Part shown: positions 17,342 to 26,732 of the stretch, one piece after another
How the letters are laid out: each line of letters begins with the position of its first letter
Position numbering within the stretch: position 1 is the stretch's first letter
Position numbers and translations under genes: made by a program
Assembly (NCBI GenBank): GCA_051861545.1
Contig: JBIMKP010000024.1
Location: forward strand, 1 to 64,000
Direction: 5' to 3'
Length of the DNA stretch: 64,000 nt
Source: CAISCU01 sp051861545
GTDB lineage: Bacteria; Bacteroidota; Bacteroidia; UKL13-3
Notes under the pieces: generated by a model
Database searches by the model: none
Told to the model about the DNA's origin: nothing
Seen by the model: the letters and a program-made list of their open reading frames with translations, nothing else

Positions 17342-18667
17342 TTATTTAGTAGTGTTGATTCCGATACAGTAGTAATCAAAACCATTTTCTTTCATTTCAC
17401 TGATATCATAAATATTTCTACCATCAAATACCAATTTATTCTTCATCAACTTGCCCATTACCTTAAAGTTTGGTGTTCTAAACTCTGGCCATTCTGTAAT
17501 AATTAATAATGCATCTGCATCAATTATTGCATCATTCATGTCTTTAGAATACTCAATTTGTTCTCCTAAATCCTTTTTAGCTTCATGCATTGCAACTGGA
17601 TCGTATGCTTTAACATTGGCACCTGCTGCTAATAATTTTTCAATAATTACCAATGATGGAGCCTCTCTCATATCATCAGTTTTAGGTTTGAAAGACAATC
17701 CCCAAACAGCAAAGTTTTTACCCTTCATTACACCATTAAAATGCTGGCTGATTTTGTTAAACAATACACTTTTTTGAGCATCATTTACTTCTTCAACAGC
17801 ATTTAAAATGCGCATATTATAACCGTTTTCGGCAGCAGTTTTTATAAGTGCTTTCACATCTTTTGGAAAACATGATCCCCCATATCCAATACCTGGATAG
17901 ATAAATCTGTTTCCAATTCTTGGATCACTACCAATACCTTTTCTTACCATATTCACATCAGCACCCATAATTTCACAAAGATTTGCAACATCATTCATGA
18001 AACTAATTTTGGTAGCTAACATTGCGTTCGCTGCATACTTAGTCATTTCAGCAGATGGAACGTCCATGAAAATAATTGGATGTCCATTTAATAAAAATGG
18101 CTTATACAATTTTCTCATAACTTCTTCAGCTCTTCTCGACTCAACACCTACAACAATTCTATCTGGTTTTAAGAAATCGTCGATTGCAGCACCTTCTTTT
18201 AAGAATTCAGGATTAGAAGCAACATCAAAATCAATATCAGATGAACGTTTAGTTAATTCTTCTTGAACTGCATTTCTTACTTTATTAGCTGTTCCAACTG
18301 GCACTGTACTCTTAGTTACAACAACAATATGTTCATTGATTCCTTGACCAATTTCTCTTGCTACTGCAATAACATACTTCAAATCTGCACTTCCATCTTC
18401 TCCTGGAGGTGTTCCTACTGCAATAAATGCAACGTCTGCTTCAGATAAGTTGTCTTTTAAACTAGTTGAAAATTGAAGTCTTCCCTTTTCAGCATTTCTA
18501 ATAACCATTTCCTCTAAACCAGGCTCATAAATAGGCATGATACCTTTTTTAAGATTTTCGATTTTTTTTGTGTCGACATCAATGCACACAACATCAATAC
18601 CTACCTCTGCAAAACAGGTTCCTGTAACTAGTCCAACATAACCGGTTCCAATAACAACAATTTTCAT
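17342..18667 (-). CDS. ugd: UDP-glucose 6-dehydrogenase
   Basis: Two-step NAD+-dependent oxidation of UDP-glucose to UDP-glucuronate. The N-terminal Rossmann motif is GTGYVGLVTG (7-16), the catalytic cysteine is C266 in YGGSCFPKD, and the C-terminal UDP-binding domain carries WGLSFKPKTDDMREA. The 441-residue length is normal. It is transcribed with the UDP-glucuronate decarboxylase 6 bp downstream. GDP-mannose dehydrogenase is the other possible substrate class, but the neighbour favours UDP-glucose. Confidence 0.95.
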   Translation of the reverse strand: MKIVVIGTGYVGLVTGTCFAEVGIDVVCIDVDTKKIENLKKGIMPIYEPGLEEMVIRNAEKGRLQFSTSLKDNLSEADVAFIAVGTPPGEDGSADLKYVIAVAREIGQGINEHIVVVTKSTVPVGTANKVRNAVQEELTKRSSDIDFDVASNPEFLKEGAAIDDFLKPDRIVVGVESRRAEEVMRKLYKPFLLNGHPIIFMDVPSAEMTKYAANAMLATKISFMNDVANLCEIMGADVNMVRKGIGSDPRIGNRFIYPGIGYGGSCFPKDVKALIKTAAENGYNMRILNAVEEVNDAQKSVLFNKISQHFNGVMKGKNFAVWGLSFKPKTDDMREAPSLVIIEKLLAAGANVKAYDPVAMHEAKKDLGEQIEYSKDMNDAIIDADALLIITEWPEFRTPNFKVMGKLMKNKLVFDGRNIYDISEMKENGFDYYCIGINTTK

Positions 18668-18751
18668 TTTATAATATTTTTTAGATGAGACATAAGCTAT
18701 ACAAAACTCCTCAAATATCAGGTCTGAAGATTTTTTGTAATTTCAATGGAA

Positions 18752-18781
18752 CGAAAATAACATTTTACCGCATTTTACAAA
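18752..18781 (-). promoter_or_regulatory. Candidate ugd promoter
   Basis: On the minus strand TTTG (18781 to 18778), 18 bp, TATTTTCG (18759 to 18752): perfect -33 and the TAnnTTCG form of the -7 element. The leader to the ugd ATG would be about 78 nt. Confidence 0.5.
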
Positions 18782-18861
18782 TGAATTTTCATATGAATTT
18801 TACTAGTTTTTATGATGTATTATTGTTAAAAATCTTCAAAAAAAGTCATATTTGTCAAATC

Positions 18862-19635
18862 ATGAACCAAAAACCACTAATTTTTAATGTTCTTCTTTTA
18901 ATTTCTTGCTTAAATGTTTGGGGACAAAAATCCAATTATGATAAATATGCATTTAGCAATCGAATATTTAATTTACAATTTTTAGTTAATCAACAATATC
19001 CTGGTGGTGACATGGCTAAATCTTTTGGGCCGCATAATACTATTGGATTTGGAGGATTATATAAAACAAAAACTAATTGGTTGCTTTCGGCTGAAGCAAA
19101 TTACATTTTTGGAAACAATATTAAAGAAGTTGATATTCTAAATAACCTTGTAAATGGTTCTGGCTATATTTCAAACGTTAGTGGTTCTCCAGGAAATTAT
19201 TCAGTAAATATGAGAGGTTATAGCTTCTTTTTAAAAGGTGGTAGATTATTTTCTTTTAGCTCATCAAGAAGAAATAGAGGCTTAATTCTTCAATCTGGAA
19301 TTGGTTTTCTTCAATATCAAATCAACTTCCAAACACAAAATAATGATATTCCGCAATTAGATGAAGAATACTTTAAAGGTTATGATAGACTAACTAATGG
19401 AATAGCTTTTAACCAATTTATAGGTTACTATTTCCACAGCCAAAATCGTTTGATAAATTTTTATGCAGGTTTTGATTTAACTGAAGCTTTTACTAAAAAT
19501 CGTAGAGGGTATGTTTATGATAAAAAGGCTTTTGACAATGCAGATAAAAAGGATTTCACACTTGGTTTTCGTTTCGGTTGGATGATACCTATTTATCTAC
19601 AAACTAAAAATGAAGATGAATTTAATTTCAGGTAA
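18862..19635 (+). CDS. Putative outer-membrane protein of unknown family
   Basis: A 257-residue exported protein. I place the start at the ATG at 18862 because the sequence from there (MNQKPLIFNVLLLISC...) is a signal peptide with a likely cleavage site after NVWGQ; the frame runs back to 18685 without domain-like sequence. The mature part has alternating polar and aromatic strands (GFGGLYKTKTNWLLSAEANYIFG, FTLGFRFGWMIPI-like segments) and ends on a strand, as outer-membrane beta-barrels do. No specific family is recognised. The stop is one base before the waaA start, so co-translation and a role in envelope assembly are plausible. A weak promoter-like CATATTTG lies at 18847-18854. Confidence 0.7.
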   Translation: MNQKPLIFNVLLLISCLNVWGQKSNYDKYAFSNRIFNLQFLVNQQYPGGDMAKSFGPHNTIGFGGLYKTKTNWLLSAEANYIFGNNIKEVDILNNLVNGSGYISNVSGSPGNYSVNMRGYSFFLKGGRLFSFSSSRRNRGLILQSGIGFLQYQINFQTQNNDIPQLDEEYFKGYDRLTNGIAFNQFIGYYFHSQNRLINFYAGFDLTEAFTKNRRGYVYDKKAFDNADKKDFTLGFRFGWMIPIYLQTKNEDEFNFR

Positions 19636-19636
19636 T

Positions 19637-20887
19637 ATGTTATCAGATTTTTATTATTCTATTGCCACAAAAGGATTCATAACTGCTGCTAAATTAGTTT
19701 CGCCCTTAAATGCCCGAGCAAAAGCTTTAATTGATTCTAGAAAAACTGAAATTAATCCTCCTGCTAAAAAGAATGATGAAGTCAGACTTTGGCTTCATGT
19801 GGCAAGTTTAGGGGAATTTGAACAAGCAAGACCAGTTTTAGATTTATTGAAATTAGAAATACCAAACTTATCCATTTTCACAAGCTTCTACTCTCCTTCT
19901 GGTTATGAAAACCGACACAATGATGCATTGATTGATTATGCCTTTTATTTACCCTTTGATTCTAAAAATTCTGCTATAAAACTAATCGAAAATATAAAAC
20001 CCGATTTTGCTATTTGGGTGAAATATGATTTTTGGATTCATTTTCTAAATGAATTATACAAAAGAAAAATTCCTTGTTTTTTAATAGCCGCTTTGTTCAG
20101 AGAAAATCAAATGTATTTTAAAAAATCTGGCAAAAATTTTATTGAAGTTTTTCAAAAATTCGAATCTATTTCTTGTCAAAATAACAAAAGCTCCGAAATA
20201 CTTTCTAAGTTTGATATAAAGAATGTAAAAGTAAATGGAGATCCACGAATTGATTCCGTTCTAAAATTAAAATCAAGAAACAATCAACTTCCTTTAATAC
20301 AAAAATTCAAAGGAGATCAGAGTTTACTTATTATTGGTAGTGCTTACAAAATTGAAATCGAAACCATTCTTGAGTTTCTAAATGAAAACCCAAACTTAAA
20401 ATGTGTAGTAGCACCTCATTTTGTTGATAGTAAAAACATAAACACTTTAAGTAAACTAATTCCTAATTCAATACTTTATTCAAATTTTGAAAAAAATCAA
20501 GACTGCAATTATCAAACCTTAATAATTGATAGTATCGGAAAACTAGCCATGACTTACCAATATGCAAATTTCGCATTTATTGGTGGTGGGTTTTCAAAAG
20601 GAGGTTTACATAATATCCTAGAGGCAATTGTTCATGGAATTCCAATTTGTTTTGGACCTAAAATTTCAAGATTTCCAGAAGCAGTTCAATTAATTGAGTT
20701 AAAACTAGCAAACATTATTTCTAATAAACAAGATTTTAATGCTTGGTTGTTATCCTTTATTCAAAATAAAGTTAAACAAGAAAACAGACATCAGGAATTA
20801 GAAGATTGGATGAATGCCAATTCAGGCGCAGCGGCAAGAACTGCGGCTGAAGTTTTAAAAGGCATAAAAAGTAGAAACATAATTTAG
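19637..20887 (+). CDS. waaA: 3-deoxy-D-manno-octulosonic acid (Kdo) transferase
   Basis: GT30 glycosyltransferase that adds Kdo from CMP-Kdo to lipid A precursors at the inner-membrane face. The N-terminal acceptor domain has the family motif WLHVASLGEFEQARPV (containing the presumed base Glu) and the C-terminal domain has FIGGGFSKGGLHNILEA for donor binding. I start at the ATG at 19637, which gives MLSDFYYSIATKGF, directly after the upstream stop; an ATG at 19610 overlaps the previous gene and adds no family sequence. At 416 residues it matches the family. It confirms a Gram-negative envelope with Kdo-containing LPS or LOS. Confidence 0.92.
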   Translation: MLSDFYYSIATKGFITAAKLVSPLNARAKALIDSRKTEINPPAKKNDEVRLWLHVASLGEFEQARPVLDLLKLEIPNLSIFTSFYSPSGYENRHNDALIDYAFYLPFDSKNSAIKLIENIKPDFAIWVKYDFWIHFLNELYKRKIPCFLIAALFRENQMYFKKSGKNFIEVFQKFESISCQNNKSSEILSKFDIKNVKVNGDPRIDSVLKLKSRNNQLPLIQKFKGDQSLLIIGSAYKIEIETILEFLNENPNLKCVVAPHFVDSKNINTLSKLIPNSILYSNFEKNQDCNYQTLIIDSIGKLAMTYQYANFAFIGGGFSKGGLHNILEAIVHGIPICFGPKISRFPEAVQLIELKLANIISNKQDFNAWLLSFIQNKVKQENRHQELEDWMNANSGAAARTAAEVLKGIKSRNII

Positions 20888-20946
20888 TGCCCGTTGAAAA
20901 GACAGAAACAGGTGAGATTTTAGTCGCTAATGTGTTTACCTCTAAT

Positions 20947-21720
20947 CTACACTAATTTCTTACAGATAAAAATCTGCTTTTCTGAGGATTGACTAAACTG
21001 TTCCTCTTCAAAGTTTCCCAATTTATGAACTATTTCAAATCCCATGAAATTTAAATAGGAATCTAATTCTTGGGGAAAATACATCCTCATATCTAAATTT
21101 TGTATTGAATGAAAACTATCATTAATAAAATAATGCCACTTAATTCTATTAATTTGGGTATCATTTTCATATATCATTGTTTGATAAATTAGTACTTTTC
21201 TAGCATCTGTAGTTTCATATTCAGCGATTTTAATCTTAGCTTTTTCAGATTCTGTTATATATCGAATATCAGGATTATAACAATCTAAAATAAACAAGGC
21301 ATCATCTTTTAAATGCTTTCTAACAACTTTTAATGCAGAAAATAAATCTTGGTTTTGATATAAATGATGAATAGAATTAAATGGAATAAAAACCAAATCA
21401 AACTCTTTAGCTAAATCTAAATTTCTTATATCAGCCTCAACAAAATCAATATTTAAACCTTCTGATAGAGCTACAGATTTTGCTTTAGCCAGCATTGTAT
21501 TAGAATTGTCAACACCACAAATATGAGTACCTTCTTTTGCTAAAGGAATTGTTAATCTACCAGAACCACAACAAAGTTCAAGCACCTGAGTATTGTTTCC
21601 ATTAGGTAACCATTTCTTATAAAACTGTAAATCCGACATGAAGGAATTCAAACCATCATAAAGATTAGCATCATAAATTAACTCCCCAACTTTGTAATCT
21701 GTGTTTAGTTTATCTTCCAT
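20947..21720 (-). CDS. Class I SAM-dependent methyltransferase
   Basis: A 257-residue cytosolic methyltransferase. Motif I is VLELCCGSGRLTIPLA, followed by an acidic turn (CGVDNSNTML) and VFIPFNSIHHL at the motif IV position. It looks most like generic small-molecule methyltransferases (Methyltransf_25/11 type); no substrate can be given. The ATG at 21720 (MEDKLNTDY) is preferred; the frame extends to a TTG at 21789 but the extra residues look non-coding. It converges with waaA. CAAAGGTA at 21863-21870 would be a -7 element on this strand, though far upstream and without a -33 partner. Confidence 0.85.
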   Translation of the reverse strand: MEDKLNTDYKVGELIYDANLYDGLNSFMSDLQFYKKWLPNGNNTQVLELCCGSGRLTIPLAKEGTHICGVDNSNTMLAKAKSVALSEGLNIDFVEADIRNLDLAKEFDLVFIPFNSIHHLYQNQDLFSALKVVRKHLKDDALFILDCYNPDIRYITESEKAKIKIAEYETTDARKVLIYQTMIYENDTQINRIKWHYFINDSFHSIQNLDMRMYFPQELDSYLNFMGFEIVHKLGNFEEEQFSQSSEKQIFICKKLV

Positions 21721-21950
21721 AACTCTATTAATTTGAGGCCTTCTACTTATATATTGAAAATCTATTTTAAAATTCGTAATGAGGGGCAAAAGACCAAAGA
21801 AATAGGTAGTTTCATACAGAACAATTATGTTGCAAGAGGGAAACTGAGTTCAGGTCCAATTTCAAAGGTATTATGACCAGTAATAGAAAGATTAATGCAT
21901 ATTCTGGGATAAAATAAAAAGACCTTATAAAATGGCTAAATATAAACAAA

Positions 21951-21982
21951 AAAAAGGCAGTACCAATTGATACTGCCTTTTT
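21951..21982. terminator. Terminator at the end of the ribosomal-protein cluster
   Basis: AAAAAGGCAGTA (21951-21962) and TACTGCCTTTTT (21971-21982) form a perfect 12-bp stem around an eight-base loop with A and T runs on both sides, so it can act in both directions. It lies 18 bp beyond the rplQ stop and ends the r-protein transcript. Confidence 0.9.
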
Positions 21983-21999
21983 GAATTGAATGCTTATAA

Positions 22000-22467
22000 T
22001 TAGCTAGCTGATTCTTCAGTTGAGGTACCTTCTGCTTTTTTGGCAGTTTTACCACGACGAGTTCTTTTAGCAGCTGTTGATTTTGCTGACTTCTCACCTA
22101 GAAGGTTTTCATTGAAATCAACTAATTCTATAATTGCCATTTCAGCATTATCGCCTTTACGGTTCATGGTTTTTAAAACCCTAGTGTAACCGCCTGGACG
22201 ATCAGCTATTTTTTGTGCTACAGCACCGAATAATTCTGATACTGATTCTTTATTTTTTAAATAACTAAATACAATACGACGAGAATGAGTGCTATCGTCT
22301 TTTGCCTTAGTAATTAGAGGCTCTACATATTTGCGCAATTCTTTAGCCTTTGCGCAAGTTGTGCTAATACGCTTATGGATAATCAATGAACTAGCCATGT
22401 TAGCAAGTAAAGATTTTCTATGCGAAGCAGTTCTGCCTAAGTGATTGAATGTTTTTCCGTGTCTCAT
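22000..22467 (-). CDS. rplQ: 50S ribosomal protein L17
   Basis: Last gene of the alpha operon. The conserved N-terminus MRHGKTFNHLGRTASHRKSLLANMA identifies L17. At 155 residues it is longer than E. coli L17 (127) because of a basic C-terminal tail (TAAKRTRRGKTAKKAEG), common in Bacteroidota. It follows rpoA by 33 bp and precedes the cluster's terminator. Confidence 0.97.
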   Translation of the reverse strand: MRHGKTFNHLGRTASHRKSLLANMASSLIIHKRISTTCAKAKELRKYVEPLITKAKDDSTHSRRIVFSYLKNKESVSELFGAVAQKIADRPGGYTRVLKTMNRKGDNAEMAIIELVDFNENLLGEKSAKSTAAKRTRRGKTAKKAEGTSTEESAS

Positions 22468-22500
22468 CTTTATTATCTGTTCTTAACTAAAATCTAAGTT

Positions 22501-23493
22501 CTAGTCTTCGTTCAACTTATACTTTGAAATATCAATACCGAAAGTTAATCCCTTCTCACGTACTAATTCTTCTAACTCACTTAATGATTTCTTACCGAAA
22601 TTTCTGAATTTTAACAAATCAGCAATATCATAAGCAACCAAATCAGCCAAAGATTTAATATCAGCAGCTTTCAAGCAATTGTAAGCTCTTACTGATAAAT
22701 CTAAATCAGATAAAGGAGTTTTTAATATTTTACGAACATGAAGGAAGTTCTCATCTACTTCTTGAGTAGGTTCTTTCACTTGAGTGTCTAAAGTGATTAA
22801 TTCGTCTGAGAACAACATAAAGTGTTGAATTAAAATCTTAGCAGCTTCTTTCAAAGCTTCTTCAGGATGGATTGAACCATCTGTAGTGATTTCAATTTGA
22901 AGTTTTTCGTAGTCGGTTTTTTGCTCAACACGATAATCTTCTACACCATATTTAACATTCTTAATTGGAGTAAAGATTGCATCCATTGGAATTAATCCAA
23001 TAACAGCATCTTTTGGTTTGTTTTCATCTGCAGGAACATATCCACGACCTTTTTCAACAGTCATTTCAATTTCCAAATGTACAAATGATTCCATATTACA
23101 GATTACCAAATCAGGGTTCAATACCTTGAATGAATTGGTATGTTTACCAATTTCACCTGCTAAGAATTGCTCCTGACCTTTAATGTTGATATAGATTTTT
23201 TCATTATCAACTCCATCTGTAATTCTTTTGAAACGAACTTGTTTTAAATTCAAAACAATTTCTGTTACATCTTCAATTACACCTTTAATGGTTGAAAACT
23301 CATGATCAACACTGGCAATTTTGATACCTGTGATCGCGTATCCTTCCAATGATGAAAGGAGAATTCTGCGTAAAGAATTACCGATAGTTACACCATACCC
23401 TTTTTCAAGAGGACGGAATTCGAACTGACCAAAAAAGTCAGTTTCTTTATGCATAATAACTTTGTCGGGCTTTTGAAAAGCAAGGATACCCAT
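22501..23493 (-). CDS. rpoA: RNA polymerase alpha subunit
   Basis: Scaffold of RNA polymerase assembly. The N-terminal dimerisation domain (about 1-230) contains RPLEKGYGVTIGNSLRRILL; the C-terminal domain (about 250-320) contains LDLSVRAYNCLKAADI and RNFGKKSLSELEE, the helix-hairpin-helix that contacts DNA and activators such as Crp-type regulators. At 330 residues it is full length. It sits between rpsD and rplQ as in most bacteria. Confidence 0.98.
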   Translation of the reverse strand: MGILAFQKPDKVIMHKETDFFGQFEFRPLEKGYGVTIGNSLRRILLSSLEGYAITGIKIASVDHEFSTIKGVIEDVTEIVLNLKQVRFKRITDGVDNEKIYINIKGQEQFLAGEIGKHTNSFKVLNPDLVICNMESFVHLEIEMTVEKGRGYVPADENKPKDAVIGLIPMDAIFTPIKNVKYGVEDYRVEQKTDYEKLQIEITTDGSIHPEEALKEAAKILIQHFMLFSDELITLDTQVKEPTQEVDENFLHVRKILKTPLSDLDLSVRAYNCLKAADIKSLADLVAYDIADLLKFRNFGKKSLSELEELVREKGLTFGIDISKYKLNED

Positions 23494-23512
23494 TGATAAA
23501 TCTGATTAATGA

Positions 23513-24121
23513 TTATTTTGAATACAACTCAACGATCAACTGTTCTTTGATGTTTTCTGGAATTTGATCACGCTCTGGATAAGCCATGAAAGTTCCACTC
23601 ATCAATTTACCATCCCAATTCAACCAATTAAATTTCTTTGAATTGCTAGCAGCTAATGATTCGGTAATTAATTCTAATGATTTTGATCTTTCTCTAACAC
23701 CAACTACATCACCTGGTTTTAATTGATATGAACTAATGTCTACAATATTACCATTAACTGTGATATGACGGTGAGAAACTAATTGACGACCTTGAGCACG
23801 AGTTTGAGCGATACCCAAACGAAATACTGTGTTATCTAATCTAGCTTCTAAGAATTTTAACAAGTTTTCACCTGTAATTCCTTTTTTACGAGCAGCTAAT
23901 TCAAAAGTTTTGTAGAACTGACGCTCTAAAACTCCATAAGTGAATTTAGCTTTTTGTTTTTCATACAACTGAACTGCATATTCTGTTAGTTTAGCACGTT
24001 TACGTGCCATACCATGCTGCCCAGGAGGTACATTTCTTTTTTCGTAAGACTTATCAGGTCCGAAAATCGGATCCTTGAAACGTCTTGCAATTTTGGTTTT
24101 TGGTCCTATATATCTTGCCAT
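23513..24121 (-). CDS. rpsD: 30S ribosomal protein S4
   Basis: Primary 16S-binding assembly protein. MARYIGPKTKIARRF is the S4 start, and the S4 RNA-binding domain lies near residues 92-155 (LEARLDNTVFRLGIAQTRAQGRQLVSHRHI). In E. coli S4 represses the alpha operon; no equivalent pseudoknot was sought here. 202 residues, 19 bp before rpoA. Confidence 0.98.
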   Translation of the reverse strand: MARYIGPKTKIARRFKDPIFGPDKSYEKRNVPPGQHGMARKRAKLTEYAVQLYEKQKAKFTYGVLERQFYKTFELAARKKGITGENLLKFLEARLDNTVFRLGIAQTRAQGRQLVSHRHITVNGNIVDISSYQLKPGDVVGVRERSKSLELITESLAASNSKKFNWLNWDGKLMSGTFMAYPERDQIPENIKEQLIVELYSK

Positions 24122-24141
24122 TTTGCGTCTCTTTTTAAATA

Positions 24142-24534
24142 TTAAACCCTACGAGCTTTTGGAGGACGACATCCGTTGTGAGGAAGTGGAGTGATATCTG
24201 TAATAGACAAAACCTCAATACCTGCTACTTGTAATGTACGAATTGCTGATTCTCTTCCAGAACCCGGTCCTTTTACAAATACATCAACTTTTTTCATTCC
24301 AGCTTCAAATGCTACTCTAGCGCAATCACTTGCTGCCATTTGAGCTGCATAAGGAGTATTTTTCTTTGAACCTCTAAATCCCATTTTACCTGCAGAAGCC
24401 CAAGAAATAACTTGTCCTGTCTGATTGGTTAATGAAATAATGATGTTATTGAAAGAAGCCTTAATGTGTGCTTGTCCATGAGCATCAACACTAACTACTC
24501 TCTTTTTGGTAACTTTTTTATTATTCGCTGCCAT
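24142..24534 (-). CDS. rpsK: 30S ribosomal protein S11
   Basis: Platform protein near the E site. The motifs AHIKASFNNIIISLTN and the C-terminus PLPHNGCRPPKARRV identify S11. 130 residues, standard position between rpsM and rpsD. Confidence 0.98.
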   Translation of the reverse strand: MAANNKKVTKKRVVSVDAHGQAHIKASFNNIIISLTNQTGQVISWASAGKMGFRGSKKNTPYAAQMAASDCARVAFEAGMKKVDVFVKGPGSGRESAIRTLQVAGIEVLSITDITPLPHNGCRPPKARRV

Positions 24535-24549
24535 CTTTCTTACTTCTTA

Positions 24550-24927
24550 CTATTTAGTTACTTTCTTTTTACCTGCAACTGTTTTACGTTTACCTTTTCT
24601 TGTTCTAGAATTGGTACGAGTACGTTGACCGCGAACAGGTAAACCTTTACGGTGACGTAATCCTCTGTAGCATCCGATATCAAGCAAACGCTTAATATTC
24701 AATTGACGCTCTGAACGTAATTCACCTTCGATGGTTAAACCTTCGGTGATGTGTTTTCTGATTGCATTTAACTCTTCGTCATTCCACTCACTTACTTTCT
24801 TGTCCCAGCTAATGCCGCAACTTGTAAGAATTTTTTGAGAAGTGGAGCGTCCAATTCCGAAAATATAAGTTAATCCAATCTCGCCCCTCTTATTTTTGGG
24901 CAAATCAATACCAGCAATACGAGCCAT
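24550..24927 (-). CDS. rpsM: 30S ribosomal protein S13
   Basis: Head protein forming bridges to the large subunit. The start MARIAGIDLPKNKRGEIGL and the tail RGLRHRKGLPVRGQRTRTN are diagnostic. 125 residues. It follows rpmJ by 8 bp. Confidence 0.98.
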   Translation of the reverse strand: MARIAGIDLPKNKRGEIGLTYIFGIGRSTSQKILTSCGISWDKKVSEWNDEELNAIRKHITEGLTIEGELRSERQLNIKRLLDIGCYRGLRHRKGLPVRGQRTRTNSRTRKGKRKTVAGKKKVTK

Positions 24928-24935
24928 ACTTTATT

Positions 24936-25052
24936 TTATCCTTGACGTTGTTTAAACTTTGGGTTCTTTTTATTGATTACGTAAACTCTTCCTTTACGTT
25001 TTACAATAATGCAGTCTTCACTGCGCTTTTTGACAGATGCTCTGATTTTCAT
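24936..25052 (-). CDS. rpmJ: 50S ribosomal protein L36, zinc-free form
   Basis: A 38-residue gene found by translating the gap between infA and rpsM: it starts MKIRASVKKRSEDC and ends KFKQRQG, exactly as in L36. Of the four zinc ligands of the C+ form (Cys11, Cys14, Cys27, His33 in E. coli) only Cys14 remains; the others are Ser, Asn and Phe. This is therefore a C- type L36 that does not need zinc. It lies 11 bp after infA. Confidence 0.95.
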   Translation of the reverse strand: MKIRASVKKRSEDCIIVKRKGRVYVINKKNPKFKQRQG

Positions 25053-25063
25053 TTCTTATAGGT

Positions 25064-25282
25064 TTATTTATACCTGTAAATTATTCTACCTTTTGTTAAA
25101 TCATATGGTGACATTTCTACTGACACCTTATCTCCTGGCAAGATTTTAATGTAATGCATTCGCATCTTACCAGAAATGTGGGCTATGATTTCGTGCCCGT
25201 TTTCCAAGCGTACTCTGAACATGGCGTTACTTAACGATTCTGTTATCGTACCATCTTGTTTTATTAGCGACTGTTTTGTCAT
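25064..25282 (-). CDS. infA: Translation initiation factor IF-1
   Basis: A 72-residue OB-fold protein that blocks the A site during initiation. The motifs MFRVRLENGHEIIAHISGKMR and YIKILPGDKV are typical. It follows secY by 61 bp, where many Bacteroidota carry map (methionine aminopeptidase); no map is present here. That gap instead holds a promoter, so infA and the alpha genes can be transcribed apart from secY. Confidence 0.97.
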   Translation of the reverse strand: MTKQSLIKQDGTITESLSNAMFRVRLENGHEIIAHISGKMRMHYIKILPGDKVSVEMSPYDLTKGRIIYRYK

Positions 25283-25302
25283 ATTAACCGAAAAAGGGGC
25301 TG

Positions 25303-25333
25303 CAAAAATACACTTTTAATTCTAAATATCAAC
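25303..25333 (-). promoter_or_regulatory. Internal promoter before infA
   Basis: On the minus strand GTTG (25333 to 25330), 19 bp, TATTTTTG (25310 to 25303), followed by CAGCCCC. The -7 element is a full match and the -33 has one mismatch. The same CAGCCC tail follows the rpsL and rpsH promoters. The leader would be about 14 nt. Confidence 0.65.
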
Positions 25334-25343
25334 TAATTGTTAT

Positions 25344-26705
25344 TTAAACAACTCCACCAACCGCTGTTCTACCTTTTATCCTTCCAGATTTCATCAATCC
25401 ATCGTAATGTCTCATCATCAAATGGCTCTCAATTTGTTGTAAGGTATCTAGTACTACTCCAACTAGGATAAGTAATGATGTTCCACCATAAAATTGAGCA
25501 AATTGACTATTGATATTGAATACGCTAGCTAATGAAGGCATGATTGCAACGATTGCTAAAAATACTGCACCTGGTAAGGTAATTCTTGACATCACATTAT
25601 CTATGAAATCTGCTGTTGTTTTACCAGGTTTAACTCCAGGAATAAATCCACCATTTCTTTTCATATCATCTGCTATTTGTACTGCATTTACTGAAATTGC
25701 AGTATAAAAATAAGTAAATAATATAATTAGTAAGGCAAATGTAATGTTATAAGCCCAACTCATAGGATTAATGAAAGCTCCCATGATACCTTGCATAGAT
25801 TCGTAATTAGGTAAGAACTGAGCAATTGTAGAAGGGATAAACATTAATGCTTGAGCAAAAATGATTGGCATAACACCTGCTGCATTTACTTTAAGAGGAA
25901 TATATTGACGAACACCTCCATATTGACGATTTCCAACAACTCTTTTCGCATATTGTACAGGTATTCTTCGAGTACCCTGAACTAATAATATGGTCATCAT
26001 AATTACGGCGAATAGTGCAGCTAACTCTACTAAGAATATAACTAAACCTCCACCACTCTCAGATAATTTAAAGTTGAATTCATCTTTGATTGCAAATGGT
26101 AATCGAGCAATAATTCCAATCATAATGATTAAAGAGATTCCATTTCCAATTCCTTTTTCTGTAATTCTTTCACCTAACCACATAATAAACATTGTGCTTG
26201 AGGTTAAGATAATAACAGAACTAAACATGAAAAAGAAATCTGACATCACCGCTGGATTCGTAATAGAAACAATAGCTTGAGAGTTTTCAGTTTTTAGATT
26301 AATCAAAAATCCAATTGACTGAACAGCTGTAATAACAATTGTTAAATATCTTGTAATTTGATTAATTCTTCTTCTACCCTCTTCACCTTCTTTTTGCATC
26401 TTCTGGAAAGAAGGAACAGCTAAACTCAATAACTGAACTACGATTGATGCCGAAATATAAGGCATAATACCTAGTGCAAAGATTGAACCTCGAGCAAAGG
26501 CACCACCTGCAAACATATTAATCAAACCAAATATACCACCATCAGCTTGTTTTGCTGATCCTTGTAACATATTAGGGTCAACTCCTGGCAAGGTAACATA
26601 AGTTCCCAAGCGGTAAGCAAGTAGAAGCCAGAAAGTCAACGCTAACTTGTAGCGTAATTCTTCAATTCGAAGAATGTTCTGGAAAGTTTCTATTAATTTC
26701 TTCAC
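25344..26705 (-). CDS. secY: Preprotein translocase subunit SecY
   Basis: Channel-forming subunit of the Sec translocon with ten predicted membrane helices over 453 residues. The motifs RLGTYVTLPGV, ALGIMPYISASIVVQLL, GERITEKGIGNGISL and RRIPVQYAKR are characteristic; the last marks the cytoplasmic loops that bind ribosome and SecA. It serves both cotranslational insertion through FtsY and export of T9SS cargo to the periplasm. It follows rplO by 27 bp. Confidence 0.98.
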   Translation of the reverse strand: MKKLIETFQNILRIEELRYKLALTFWLLLAYRLGTYVTLPGVDPNMLQGSAKQADGGIFGLINMFAGGAFARGSIFALGIMPYISASIVVQLLSLAVPSFQKMQKEGEEGRRRINQITRYLTIVITAVQSIGFLINLKTENSQAIVSITNPAVMSDFFFMFSSVIILTSSTMFIMWLGERITEKGIGNGISLIIMIGIIARLPFAIKDEFNFKLSESGGGLVIFLVELAALFAVIMMTILLVQGTRRIPVQYAKRVVGNRQYGGVRQYIPLKVNAAGVMPIIFAQALMFIPSTIAQFLPNYESMQGIMGAFINPMSWAYNITFALLIILFTYFYTAISVNAVQIADDMKRNGGFIPGVKPGKTTADFIDNVMSRITLPGAVFLAIVAIMPSLASVFNINSQFAQFYGGTSLLILVGVVLDTLQQIESHLMMRHYDGLMKSGRIKGRTAVGGVV

Positions 26706-26732
26706 TTTTTTATGGAAGCTTTAAGGTTCAAA

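Noticed and set aside
18685..18861. N-terminal extension of the outer-membrane-type protein
   Set aside because: It would bury a clear signal peptide at residue 60; the ATG at 18862 is the sensible start.
21932..21988. 18-codon ORF beginning MAKYKQKKAVPIDTAF
   Set aside because: It is formed by reading through the terminator after rplQ.
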